From Aquimarina latercula DSM 2041 (GTDB taxonomy: Bacteria > Bacteroidota > Bacteroidia > Flavobacteriales > Flavobacteriaceae): DNA of 64,000 bases. The stretch spans positions 1,089,780-1,153,779 of the forward strand of contig NZ_KE387185.1 in assembly GCF_000430645.1 (NCBI RefSeq), read 5' to 3'. The number at the start of each line of letters is the position of its first letter. Within the stretch, counting starts at the first letter, position 1. The notes beneath the pieces were generated by a model. That model did no database searches, was not told where the DNA came from, and saw only the letters and a list, made by a program, of their open reading frames with translations. A program made the position numbers and the translations under genes. Positions 24,312 to 32,147 of this stretch are shown one piece after another.

Positions 24312-25117
24312 TTTTTGGATAACTTTTCTATTTCTCCTAAATAATCACTAATATATTCTTGACGATCTTGCTTGCTAATGTATTTCCTTTTTATGTCAAA
24401 GGTAATAAAGCTTAGTAGATTTTGAGTTTTTATTACTAGGTCTATTTGGGATAAACCGTACATGTATCTTCCAATAAAAAAGGCAACAACAGTCCCAAGC
24501 ATAGAGAATAATAACAGTAGTAAAATATATGCCCAATCTGGAATATCTGGAGAAGGGTAAAAAACCCAAATCACATAAAACAATCCAGTTATCAAACCAA
24601 CAATACTAAAGGAGAAAGTCACTTTTCTAAAAAACAGATCTTCCTCTTTAAAAAACAAAAGTAAAAGATACACTCCTAAAGCTGTAGCTACTATTGGCAT
24701 TCCTAAATGACCGAAAAAAATCTTAATACTTCTGAAACCAAAAACCTTGTCAGCATTTGAAACAGATTTGTATTCTTTCTTCATAGCCTCTGATTCTTTA
24801 GTTAAACTAAGAATCAGAGGTATTTGAGTTTTTACTTCAGAAAGTAATTCTTCTTCGGTGATCTTGTTTTCGTTGTATCGAGCGAATAGTTGTTTTAAAT
24901 TTTTGTCGGATTCTATCCTTGCATCATCGACCTTGATATAAGCCCTTTCGGCTTTTTTTGCGGATTCACTTTTCTTTGGGAAAAAAACTCCTAGAAAAGC
25001 TACGACAAACACTCCAATAATTATTACAGAAATCGCAATAATTTTAGCTATTTCAATCAATTTGAAATTTTTACTTTCAGTCTCTTGTTCCGACAGTTTC
25101 AGCATCTTCTTTATCAA
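24308..25117 (-). CDS. 4-TM module membrane protein, left copy
   Basis: The 269-aa protein has a first membrane helix (about residues 25-47), then about 85 residues of charged helical sequence (LFARYNENKITEEELLSEVK). Three more helices lie between residues 135 and 215, and the cytoplasmic tail is LSFITFDIKRKYISKQDRQE. The right copy ends with VRDIKQKYISAEDKEQFVRD. The start may be the internal Met at 25105, because the 25117 start overlaps the lipoprotein gene by 41 bp. It probably senses or signals with the lipoprotein at the membrane. Confidence 0.6.
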   Translation of the reverse strand: MIKKMLKLSEQETESKNFKLIEIAKIIAISVIIIGVFVVAFLGVFFPKKSESAKKAERAYIKVDDARIESDKNLKQLFARYNENKITEEELLSEVKTQIPLILSLTKESEAMKKEYKSVSNADKVFGFRSIKIFFGHLGMPIVATALGVYLLLLFFKEEDLFFRKVTFSFSIVGLITGLFYVIWVFYPSPDIPDWAYILLLLLFSMLGTVVAFFIGRYMYGLSQIDLVIKTQNLLSFITFDIKRKYISKQDRQEYISDYLGEIEKLSKK

Positions 25118-25253
25118 TTGCAGATATATTTAAAGATGAATCATCAATATTTTCTTGTTTAGGTCCAATTTCATTCTCTATGGAATCTGATTCACAACTT
25201 GAGAAAGCAAATAATGAAATTAAAACTACTAATACATAATAAACATTTTTCAT
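25077..25253 (-). CDS. 58-aa lipoprotein of the module, left copy
   Basis: ATG at 25253 gives a signal sequence (NVYYVLVVLISLFAFSSC) with lipobox SSC and a short acidic mature part (ESDSIENEIG...IDKEDAETVGTRD), stop at 25077. The right module has a counterpart with the same layout (FVGC, then EADNIEDNSVEN...IDKEEVEEPDD). Both are first in the operon and overlap the membrane-protein gene. It is too short to fold into an enzyme; a peptide-like sensor or decoy is possible. Confidence 0.6.
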   Translation of the reverse strand: MKNVYYVLVVLISLFAFSSCESDSIENEIGPKQENIDDSSLNISAIDKEDAETVGTRD

Positions 25254-25740
25254 GACTAAAATTTTTAAGGTTATTCCGCTTAAAGATAAAATTTAGTCTT
25301 AGTTTACTATTGTGTTTTGAAAACAATTTAATTCAAATTCAATTATAGCTTATTAAACTTTATTTGAAGGGTAAAATTAACACATATAATCGAAAAAAAA
25401 TTACGGTTTTACCGCATTTTTTTAAGCAATTGCTTATTGATAAAACAATAGCTTACGGGTTTCCGTAAAATCTTTGTTAGCTCTTAAATGCACTATGGTT
25501 GTGCGATTACAAAGAAATGTAAATTTGTGCTGTTTAGCACAAATTGATGAAATTCGAGTGTTTTCTTTGTCAATTTGATAGAATGAAAAACGTCAGAAAA
25601 ACGGAGTTTTCCCCTAGCGAGAGCTTGTTTTAATTTGTTAAAGATTTATAAATATTTTGTTATTTTTAAACAGCCTTATTTGCTACGATTTATAAATGAA
25701 ATTGAAATTATGACTAAATGTCATATAAATTTTTAGTTAT
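25254..25740. promoter_or_regulatory. Intergenic region upstream of the left lipoprotein operon
   Basis: No gene is seen. It contains ATTATAGCTTATTAA (about 25343-25357, shared with the XRE promoter), AATTACGGTTTTACCGC (about 25401-25418) and a perfect inverted repeat TTACGG-gttt-CCGTAA (25453-25468). A similar AATTTACGGTTAAACC occurs at about 28473 before the right lipoprotein gene. These are candidate operators. Confidence 0.35.
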
Positions 25741-26129
25741 TCATTTTAAGGAGTCTTGTGTTTTCTTATGAAATTTTTCTTGATGTTCTTTAGCTAACGA
25801 AATTCTATTGATCAAATATTGATCTTCATCTATGAAAATATCATTAGTAATTAATTTTGGAGCTATTTTACTCTTATTTATTAAACCTCTTAATTCTTTA
25901 GCAAAGGATGGATATGTTAAGTTTTCCATAGCTGTATATACCCGATCAACTACTTCTACTATTAATCTCTGCATTTCTTCATTATTGATCCTGCTTAATT
26001 CATTCCAAGATATTTCTCCTTTAGGAGTGATTATTTTTACATCTGAATAATCCCTACTTTTAGAGTATGGAGATACTCCTCTATGTAAATCTTCTAAATA
26101 TGAATTCCTGAAACATTGTAGAGTAATTT
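25741..26129 (-). pseudogene. 5'-truncated gene remnant
   Basis: An open frame of about 129 codons reads SYLEDLHRGVSPYSKSRDYS, VKIITPKGEISWNELSRINN and so on to QDSLK. It has no ATG before codon 52 (25974) and begins just after an in-frame TAA. The sense-like, conserved-looking sequence before that Met suggests a gene that lost its 5' end, perhaps at an insertion boundary. No family is named with confidence. Confidence 0.45.
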
Positions 26130-26395
26130 ATTTTGCTAAGTTTTGAAGGAACTTATTGTGCTTGGGGTCGTTTTTGAGGTAGCTATTATTTATTATTTTT
26201 TATTCATTATTAATTTTTACGTTGTTTTTCCGGTTAAATTTTAGCTCATAATTTATGTACATTGGTATTTTAAAGTTTTTTATAAATGAGGTGCGCGGTT
26301 TTCGAGCGCGGTTTTGAAGCTATTTTTGGATATTTTTGTTTTTTTAAATTCGTAAAATATTGATAATCAGTTACTTTATAGGTGTGTAATTCGCC

Positions 26396-26437
26396 CTCAT
26401 AACCCGAAGGTCACAGGTTCGAGTCCTGTTCCCGCTA
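26396..26437 (+). other. 3' half of a CAT-anticodon tRNA (attachment-site remnant)
   Basis: The sequence starts in the anticodon loop (ctCATaa) and continues with the 3' anticodon strand CCCGA and the T arm (ACAGG-TTCGAGT-CCTGT). It ends with the acceptor strand TCCCGCT and discriminator A. The matching 5' acceptor AGCGGGA and the D arm are not found upstream, so this is not a functional tRNA. Half-tRNAs of this kind are the footprint of site-specific integration; the recombinase gene adjoins it. Confidence 0.75.
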
Positions 26438-28040
26438 CTAAACAGGACAAGCCAGTATTTATACTGGCTTTTTCATTTTTAGAAACCCTCAAATCCCTTG
26501 TTATTGTTGCGTTTAGAGCAAATAAGAAATTGATTTCATTGGTTAGATATTGCCTGTTTTTTGGATTAATCATTAGACCATTAGGAAAAATCAATTCTTG
26601 CAGTTTGGTTTTTATTTCAAAACTTCCTAAAGCCCAGTATTTACTGATATTTTGCGAAAAAACAATAATTGAGTTTACAAAATCGTCAAGGTTAGATATT
26701 TTTTTGCTTTGACTTTTGAGATTTACATTTAATTGCAATAACTCTTTATCTATTTGCTCTTTATATGACTTGTATGTATAATCATCAATTATGTCATTCA
26801 TAAGCTTGTCAACCAATTTTTGGGACTTAGTATTTAAAGCCTTTATACGCTTTTCTATCGTTTCTTTTAGTTCGTATTTATCATTATTATGATTTTTCAA
26901 TAACAGCTTTATTTGCGCCTTAAATGGCTCTATAAGATGCTTATCTAGTTTAAACGATTCCAACAACTCTATAAACGTATCGTGTACACCTTTTTTTAAT
27001 GATCTTTTGCTAGAATTTGCGTTTAAAGTGACCCCCTTGCATTTTTGACAAGTGTAATAGTGTAACTTTTTTTTCTTTACCTCGTAGCTAGTTAATTTGT
27101 TATTACAAGACATACATTTTAAAAACCCTGTTAGGGGTCTGTCAAAATTTTGTTTGCTTATTTGATAACCTTTATTTCTAGGAGTGTCTAGAATTGCTTG
27201 TACTCTTTTAAAGTTTACTATTGATACAATGGGCTTCCAGTTTCCTTTTACGGGCTTATCCAGCAACTTATTTGTAGAGATACCGCAATAGGTAGCTTTA
27301 CGCCACATCGCACTTAATTTCTGTTTGGATATATTAAGACCATATTTCGCCATTTCCTGCTGAATGATGTGATCCTGTTCGCCATCAGCTTTCATAAGCC
27401 ATGCTTTTTTTAATAGTTTACCATCTTCGCTGATTTCGATTTGCTGGCGTTCACTTCTTCTACTAAACTCTGTAACCCTTGTACCTTTTAGTGTATATCC
27501 TAGAGGGGCTCTGCCTAAATAATTTCCATCTTCCAAAAATGTTTTCATACCGGGCAAAGTATGTTCCATGCGCTCCAAGTTCTCTTTTCTTGCCCTTAAC
27601 AGTTTTTTTAGTATCTGGTATTCGCCGTCTTGTGTTTCGGTAGAAATTCCAGAATTAACCTCTATGAGATGTACATTGTTTTGGTGTACCAACTCATTAG
27701 TAAGTGCTATCGCATTTGCCCCACTTCGTGAAAACCTATTCATTTTGTATATGAGTATGGCAAATGGCTTGTCTTTTGTTTTGGAAACTTCTGTAATTAG
27801 CTTTTTAAACTCTTTTCTTGTAAAATCTCCTTTTGCACTTTCGTAAGTAGCCCCAAAATATTTTGTTATCATTAAACCATTTTCATGGGCATATTCTTCT
27901 GCAAACTTCTTTTGATATTTCAGGCTTTTATTTACTTCTTGATCTTTACTGGAAACTCTGGTATATACCCAAACATTGTTATTTACAGATGTTTCTTTTT
28001 CCGCTTTTACAATAAATTTTTCAAAATAATCTAAACTCAT
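26397..28040 (-). CDS. Large serine recombinase
   Basis: The 547-aa protein has a resolvase-type catalytic domain (WVYTRVSSKDQEVNKSL with the nucleophile at about Ser30, MNRFSRSGANAI), a recombinase domain and a zinc ribbon (CMSCNN...CQKC, about residues 312-340). A coiled-coil region follows. The last 24 residues (ending LVAGTGLEPVTFGL) are read from the tRNA terminator and tRNA half, so the natural C-terminus was replaced or extended at integration. It would catalyse integration and excision at the tRNA site. Confidence 0.85.
   Translation of the reverse strand: MSLDYFEKFIVKAEKETSVNNNVWVYTRVSSKDQEVNKSLKYQKKFAEEYAHENGLMITKYFGATYESAKGDFTRKEFKKLITEVSKTKDKPFAILIYKMNRFSRSGANAIALTNELVHQNNVHLIEVNSGISTETQDGEYQILKKLLRARKENLERMEHTLPGMKTFLEDGNYLGRAPLGYTLKGTRVTEFSRRSERQQIEISEDGKLLKKAWLMKADGEQDHIIQQEMAKYGLNISKQKLSAMWRKATYCGISTNKLLDKPVKGNWKPIVSIVNFKRVQAILDTPRNKGYQISKQNFDRPLTGFLKCMSCNNKLTSYEVKKKKLHYYTCQKCKGVTLNANSSKRSLKKGVHDTFIELLESFKLDKHLIEPFKAQIKLLLKNHNNDKYELKETIEKRIKALNTKSQKLVDKLMNDIIDDYTYKSYKEQIDKELLQLNVNLKSQSKKISNLDDFVNSIIVFSQNISKYWALGSFEIKTKLQELIFPNGLMINPKNRQYLTNEINFLFALNATITRDLRVSKNEKASINTGLSCLVAGTGLEPVTFGL
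26449..26482 (+). terminator. tRNA-type intrinsic terminator
   Basis: AAGCCAGTA and TACTGGCTT form a perfect 9-bp stem with loop TTTA, followed by a T-rich run. It directly follows the tRNA 3' half and is probably the original tRNA terminator. Confidence 0.7.
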
Positions 28041-28201
28041 TTTTTACTTTTCATTATGTCTATACCTATTACAGCTAATTTGTATAGTGATTTACTAATT
28101 TCTACTGCTGCTTCTTCAGTTAAATCTTCTAACCCTTCATAAGAACGTAGTTCATCAACCGTCAAAACTTCTAATTCATTGTATTGTTCTTGCTTTTCCA
28201 T
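28037..28201 (-). CDS. 54-aa protein coupled to the recombinase
   Basis: ATG at 28201; the TGA at 28037-28039 overlaps the recombinase ATG. The product (VLTVDELRSYEGLEDLTEEA, then VEISKSLYKLAVIGIDIM) is acidic and helical. Small genes in this position in Bacteroidota often accompany serine recombinases and may act as directionality factors; that role is an inference here. Confidence 0.55.
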   Translation of the reverse strand: MEKQEQYNELEVLTVDELRSYEGLEDLTEEAAVEISKSLYKLAVIGIDIMKSKK

Positions 28202-28762
28202 CCACTTCTATATTCGTTTCCAAAACGAATATAGAATCGTAAATTCCTGAGAATACAATGCTTGAAAATATTGTCTTCAATCAAGAAGATACAGTCTCCG
28301 TAAAGACAAAAACATCATTGTTAAAATCTCAGTTTTTAAGCCAAATGTGTCTTAATTATGAAATTAAAGTCAAAACCAAGAAAATTTTTGACCTTGTCTA
28401 ATTTGGATAAAATTTGTAGGAAAACAAAGAAACTACCACATTATTTAATTAAACCGATTAAATACAAAGTAGAATTTACGGTTAAACCACGTTTATTTTA
28501 CGCTATTAATTTATTGCTTGTCAATACCTTATATTACTTCCTTGTCCCTTTTTCCTACAATCTGCTTTTTTAACTCTATTTTTAAAGCAAAAAGTGGGAG
28601 AAAAACCCCATTTTTGGTAAAAAAAGCGGGGATTATGTAGTGAAATTGTTAATCAATATCCAATTATTAGCAACACCTTAATACTCGTTAATAATTGTAA
28701 ACCAATTACTTGAAAAAAAAGTAATACACATTTGAAATCATTAATCCTTTAAAATTTTTATT
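28202..28762. promoter_or_regulatory. Intergenic region between recombinase unit and right module
   Basis: I see no convincing gene; a 71-codon + frame inside it is basic with odd composition and no neighbour logic. It holds AATTTACGGTTAAACC (about 28473), similar to a motif before the left lipoprotein gene. It also holds two near-repeats, AAAAAGTGGGAG and AAAAAAGCGGGG (about 28589-28631). It probably contains promoters in both directions. Confidence 0.35.
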
Positions 28763-28942
28763 ATGAAAGCAAAATCATTTTTATTGAACATTCTTTTTTT
28801 TATTTTGGCATTTACATTTGTCGGATGTGAAGCAGACAATATTGAAGATAATAGTGTTGAAAATGTAAAATCAGATGATGATGTTGATCTTAAGATGATC
28901 GACAAAGAAGAAGTAGAAGAACCAGATGATAGGGACAGTTAG
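28763..28942 (+). CDS. 59-aa lipoprotein of the module, right copy
   Basis: ATG at 28763, signal LLNILFFILAFTFVGC with lipidated Cys22, then an acidic tail (EADNIEDNSVEN, MIDKEEVEEPDDRDS). It mirrors the left copy at 25077-25253. Its 3' end overlaps the membrane-protein gene by 17 bp. Confidence 0.6.
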   Translation: MKAKSFLLNILFFILAFTFVGCEADNIEDNSVENVKSDDDVDLKMIDKEEVEEPDDRDS

Positions 28943-29534
28943 AATTTCTATATTGATTATAGGTGCAGTATTTGCCTGTACTGCACCTTTTATACATATA
29001 TTTTATCCAAAGAAACACCCTGATTTTGTGGTATACGAGAAGCAGCTTGAACAAAATAAGCTCAGTGAAGAATCATATATCCTCAAAGTAGAAACGCTCA
29101 AAACCAGCGAGAAATTCATTGGTTTCAGCAATATCAGGAAGTTTTGGTATGCGGCTGGCAAACCCATAGCTATGCTATATTTTGCTATTTTACTAGTATA
29201 CATCTATCCTTTCATTATTGTAGATAAGTATATCCGATGGATTGTCGGCATCTCAGCATCATTGTTTTTATTTATATCCATTTATTTTATTACGTGGACC
29301 CTTTGGCATAGACAGGATTTTCCTAAGCACCTTTACTATTGGGCTATTGGATTGGTTGCCTTAATAGGAACCATTATTTCCGTTCTGATTAACAGGTACA
29401 ATATCAAGCGCCAAAAAAACCTTCATTCTTGGTTGTATTTTGTGGTTAGAGATATCAAGCAGAAATATATTTCTGCAGAAGATAAAGAGCAGTTTGTACG
29501 GGATTATACTGATCAAATTGAAAAACTACGATAA
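28926..29534 (+). CDS. 4-TM module membrane protein, right copy
   Basis: The 202-aa protein has a first membrane helix at residues 5-27, a loop of about 45 residues (shorter than in the left copy), three more helices (about 78-98, 102-124, 135-155), and the conserved tail LYFVVRDIKQKYISAEDKEQ. The F-I-Y-F-I-T-W and YPFI patterns match LFYVIWVFYPS-type segments of the left copy. It overlaps the next gene by 1 bp. A signalling role with the lipoprotein is inferred from conservation of the gene set. Confidence 0.6.
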   Translation: MIGTVRISILIIGAVFACTAPFIHIFYPKKHPDFVVYEKQLEQNKLSEESYILKVETLKTSEKFIGFSNIRKFWYAAGKPIAMLYFAILLVYIYPFIIVDKYIRWIVGISASLFLFISIYFITWTLWHRQDFPKHLYYWAIGLVALIGTIISVLINRYNIKRQKNLHSWLYFVVRDIKQKYISAEDKEQFVRDYTDQIEKLR

Positions 29535-29761
29535 TGGCAAAGGATAGGAAAAAGATCGTAAAAAGTAAATTTCGTAAAGGATTGATTCCTGAAGATCTTC
29601 TTGATGAGATTAACAATGATATTGAACAATATCTTGAGAAAAAATCGAAAACGAACGAAAAACGTATTCAAGAGATGATCAAAAAACGTCTGGATTTAGG
29701 GCTCACTATAAATTTCTCTGAAACTTATATTAAAGAGAAGGTTTCTATGATATATACTTAA
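29534..29761 (+). CDS. Small coiled protein of the module, right copy
   Basis: The 75-aa charged protein has LLDEINNDIEQYLEKKSK and LGLTINFSETYIKEKVSMIY. It is homologous to the left copy at 24072-24311. Its TAA (29759-29761) overlaps the stop of the convergent XRE gene by 4 bp, exactly as on the left. Confidence 0.55.
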   Translation: MAKDRKKIVKSKFRKGLIPEDLLDEINNDIEQYLEKKSKTNEKRIQEMIKKRLDLGLTINFSETYIKEKVSMIYT

Positions 29762-30108
29762 TCATTATTAGGTTTTTTAATAGATAAGACTTCAATAACC
29801 CCATCCTGAACTTTTGTCTGAAGCCATAACCGAAATTTATCAACTTCTAACATTTCATCTTCATTCGCTACTATATAATCTGCTACTTTTACAGGGTCGT
29901 ATTCTTCTATCCCAAGCGCATCATTTTCGATCATATCTAAATACTCAGGATAAATCTTTTTAAGTGCTTTTTTAAGTTTCAGAGATAGACTATCCTTATT
30001 AATGCTATAGTAAATGGTGGACTTAGCAACTTCTAATTCTTTAGCTACTTCATCAATGGAAATACCTTTGTTTTTTGAAATATGTTCGAAAAGAGTCTTA
30101 ATCTCCAT
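29758..30108 (-). CDS. XRE-like regulator, right module copy
   Basis: The 116-aa protein has an N-terminal helix-turn-helix (ISKNKGISIDEVAKELEVAK, STIYYSINKDS) and a C-terminal part with VADYIVANEDEMLEVDKFRL, parallel to the left XRE protein. It is transcribed away from the 30218 gene across a gap rich in inverted repeats, so it probably represses that divergent promoter. Confidence 0.65.
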   Translation of the reverse strand: MEIKTLFEHISKNKGISIDEVAKELEVAKSTIYYSINKDSLSLKLKKALKKIYPEYLDMIENDALGIEEYDPVKVADYIVANEDEMLEVDKFRLWLQTKVQDGVIEVLSIKKPNND

Positions 30109-30217
30109 TAAATTATTTGCATATTAAAAAACTTTTTTCGTACTTTGTTCGAAATTAGTTTGAAAAAAGTATTAAAAGTATGATTTTTTGTTCCGATTTC
30201 AGAACAAAGACAAATGT
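30109..30217. promoter_or_regulatory. Divergent operator region, right module
   Basis: Inverted repeats ACTTTTTTC (30131-30139) / GAAAAAAGT (30162-30170) and TGTTC (30189-30193) / GAACA (30202-30206) lie between the XRE gene and the + strand genes. They are candidate operators of the XRE protein. They differ from the GCTTATTAATAAGC palindrome of the left module, as expected if the two regulators have diverged in specificity. Confidence 0.4.
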
Positions 30218-30412
30218 ATGCAAAATTTTACTAATGAGGAATTGAAAATATTAAGAGGAATACATACTGTTCTTGGTAGAAAATATAGTAAGTCCGGTAA
30301 GTATGTATCCTTAATAGCCCAAGGTAAGAGAGAAGCTAATACTGATGTTGCCAAGAACATTCTGAATGATCTGAAAACCATACTGAACATACTTAAACCC
30401 AATTCAAATTAA
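30218..30412 (+). CDS. Cro-like mini HTH protein
   Basis: The start is placed at ATG 30218 instead of an upstream codon. The 64-aa product (ELKILRGIHTVLGRKYSKSG, KYVSLIAQGKREANTDVAKN) has a Cro-like helix-turn-helix. It is the first + gene divergent from the XRE regulator. The left module has no gene in this slot, although a different HTH gene lies further along at 21985. Confidence 0.5.
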   Translation: MQNFTNEELKILRGIHTVLGRKYSKSGKYVSLIAQGKREANTDVAKNILNDLKTILNILKPNSN

Positions 30413-30534
30413 TAAACATATTTAACGTAAACACATCGTCATAATTGGTTTAACGTTAGAGAGAATATACCCCACTTATGTTTCTCTATCACAATCAGCC
30501 TATATCAATTTATAGTCTGGGAAATGATATGAAT

Positions 30535-30765
30535 ATGAATACAACAAAACGAGACATGGTAGAAAAGTGGCTAATAGATAATCAAGCTGTAATTAACGCA
30601 GCTGGACTTGATAAACGTCTAGGTTTTCCAAGCGGTACATTGCAGAAATTTCTGAAGTATGACCGCAAGCTTAATAACAAACGTATCATAAAACTTTTCA
30701 GTTTTATCGAGCGTATCTGCTTACGATCATTTAGTGAAATGAAAGAAAAACCCAAAAGCCTATGA
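30535..30765 (+). CDS. Mini DNA-binding-like protein, right copy
   Basis: A longer frame opens at 30478, but alignment with the 62-aa left copy places the start at Met 30535 (MNTTKRDMVEKWLIDNQA). The core SGTLQKFLKYDRKLNNKRII matches the left copy; a short Lys/Pro tail is extra. It overlaps the next gene by 4 bp. Confidence 0.6.
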   Translation: MNTTKRDMVEKWLIDNQAVINAAGLDKRLGFPSGTLQKFLKYDRKLNNKRIIKLFSFIERICLRSFSEMKEKPKSL

Positions 30766-31298
30766 TGAGCAACTTAGAACTAGACAATAGACGTAATAAA
30801 TTTCTTCTTGCTATTATCAAATCTATTCAAATAGAAATGGATGATTTTATGGCAGGTGTTGCTAATAAAGATTGTTATGAGTCATTAATCTATAAATGGG
30901 CTACTCGCTTATTCGAAAAAGGAACAACGACTGATTATGCTATTAGTGTAATCCATAGAGCTAGAAGGTTTGTGTTAATCAACAAAACAGATAACCATTA
31001 TGAGCCAACTACTGATGTAGCTTTAGATAAAATTCTTACCATGTTAAATGAACACCCTAATTATAATAAATTGGATTCTGAGACAAAACATATTGTTCAA
31101 AAGAAAATAATGGAAATGTTTAATCATAATGCTAGAATCGAAGCAATAGAGCAAGTACTTGAGAAGATAAATCCTAACGTATCTGTTGATAAAGCGAAGA
31201 ACCAAGTATTGTTTATCAAGGTGACAGCTAATAGAATAATGAATGCTATCAGAAAATGGAACCTTACAGAGTATTGGCAAAATAGATCAAAGAAATAA
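30762..31298 (+). CDS. Module protein of about 180 aa, right copy
   Basis: The 178-aa helical protein is homologous to the left copy: SIQIEMDDFMAGVANKDCYE, SLIYKWATRLFEKG and ISVIHRARRFVL. It has no signal or membrane segment. The paired inverted DNA elements begin 44 bp after its stop. Confidence 0.6.
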   Translation: MMSNLELDNRRNKFLLAIIKSIQIEMDDFMAGVANKDCYESLIYKWATRLFEKGTTTDYAISVIHRARRFVLINKTDNHYEPTTDVALDKILTMLNEHPNYNKLDSETKHIVQKKIMEMFNHNARIEAIEQVLEKINPNVSVDKAKNQVLFIKVTANRIMNAIRKWNLTEYWQNRSKK

Positions 31299-31454
31299 TA
31301 GTAAAACAAGGATGATAGTTTGTGTTGATAACCCCAACCGGAGATATCGGGTGCTTTTGTATGATTATTTTTTATAGTTAAAAACAAACCCCCATTCACT
31401 AAAAGTGCCCGAATATCTTTTAAAAATACAATCACAATAAAACCTAGCGAATAT
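31299..31454. promoter_or_regulatory. Right inverted element pair
   Basis: ACCCCAACC-gg-AGATATCGGGTGCTTTT (about 31331-31358) faces its inverted relative AAAAGTGCCCGAATATCT (31401-31418), which is preceded by CCCCC. The same two elements with the same orientation follow the homologous gene in the left module. Spacing differs (42 bp here, 114 bp there), so the elements and not the spacer are conserved. Confidence 0.55.
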
Positions 31455-31934
31455 ATGCTAACCTACCAGGATGAAATATTACAAAAAGTGCTTAAACAAT
31501 TTGATGGATTGGCAAAAATTGATGCTTATGATCTCTTACAAAAAGTCGAAATACTGTTGCAAGGGCAAAAATCCCCTATTGAATACCGTTGTGTTATAAA
31601 AGAATTGGATAAACAATTCTTTAAAAATGAGATGATTACTATTGGAAAAAGTGGCTATTGTTACTTAATGGATTACTGCCACTTCATCAAGGTTTATGAA
31701 TTTAGATCTGCATTTTTTCCCTTTACAACAAGAAATAACTTGTATTATACACTGTATCACGATTATAAAATGAAGCGGTTAACAAATAAAAACATCATAG
31801 AAACCTTTGAAAACACTCATCTTAGATATGTAATCCATCACTTTCTAAAAGATAATCAGGTGCAAAAGAAAAACTCAAAGACAAACCGACTCTTATTACT
31901 GGAGTTATTAGACCAAGTAGATCCAAAAAGATAA
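31455..31934 (+). CDS. Module protein of about 165 aa, right copy
   Basis: The 159-aa protein is homologous to the left 172-aa protein: FDGLAKIDAYDLLQKVEILL, YLMDYCHFIKVYEFRSAFFP, NIIETFENT, and a basic KKNSKTNRLLLLELLDQ end. Like its relative it is the last gene before the cargo operon. Family unknown. Confidence 0.6.
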   Translation: MLTYQDEILQKVLKQFDGLAKIDAYDLLQKVEILLQGQKSPIEYRCVIKELDKQFFKNEMITIGKSGYCYLMDYCHFIKVYEFRSAFFPFTTRNNLYYTLYHDYKMKRLTNKNIIETFENTHLRYVIHHFLKDNQVQKKNSKTNRLLLLELLDQVDPKR

Positions 31935-31984
31935 CTTTTAAAATAAATTGATCTGAAATGAATATGTTATTGAACGAATATACA

Positions 31985-32040
31985 AGTTACTCATCGAAAA
32001 GGTTAAGTTTTAGCAGGGGGAATACCCCTTTTTGCTATAG
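31985..32040 (+). promoter_or_regulatory. Conserved leader before the VgrG cargo operon
   Basis: ACTCATCGAAAAGG (about 31989-32002) is followed by a hairpin AGCAGGGGG-aata-CCCCTTTTTGCT (32012-32035). The Hcp operon leader (19718-19775) has the same order of elements. It could be an RNA leader, an attenuator or a protein-binding site. Confidence 0.45.
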
Positions 32041-32147
32041 TTAAACACAATAATAACAGTAAGTTTGCATTATAAATATCCCCAGTTATAGGTAACAAAT
32101 AACCAAATCAATACACTAATAAATAGAACCCAAAATAAATACAGCAT

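Noticed and set aside
26380..26440. Complete tRNA-Met/Ile gene
   Set aside because: Only the anticodon loop and 3' half are present; no AGCGGGA 5' acceptor strand or D arm precedes it.
28358..28573. 71-aa coding sequence on the + strand
   Set aside because: Low-complexity basic and aromatic composition, no counterpart upstream of the left lipoprotein gene, and it lies in a probable promoter region.
19856..31934. Recent segmental duplication or assembly artefact
   Set aside because: The two modules share gene order and motifs but differ widely in sequence and gene content, so this is old divergence and not a duplicated contig.
9922..31934. Complete T6SS locus
   Set aside because: Only Hcp, VgrG, PAAR-like and cargo genes are visible; no sheath, ClpV/TssH, baseplate or membrane-complex genes are present.
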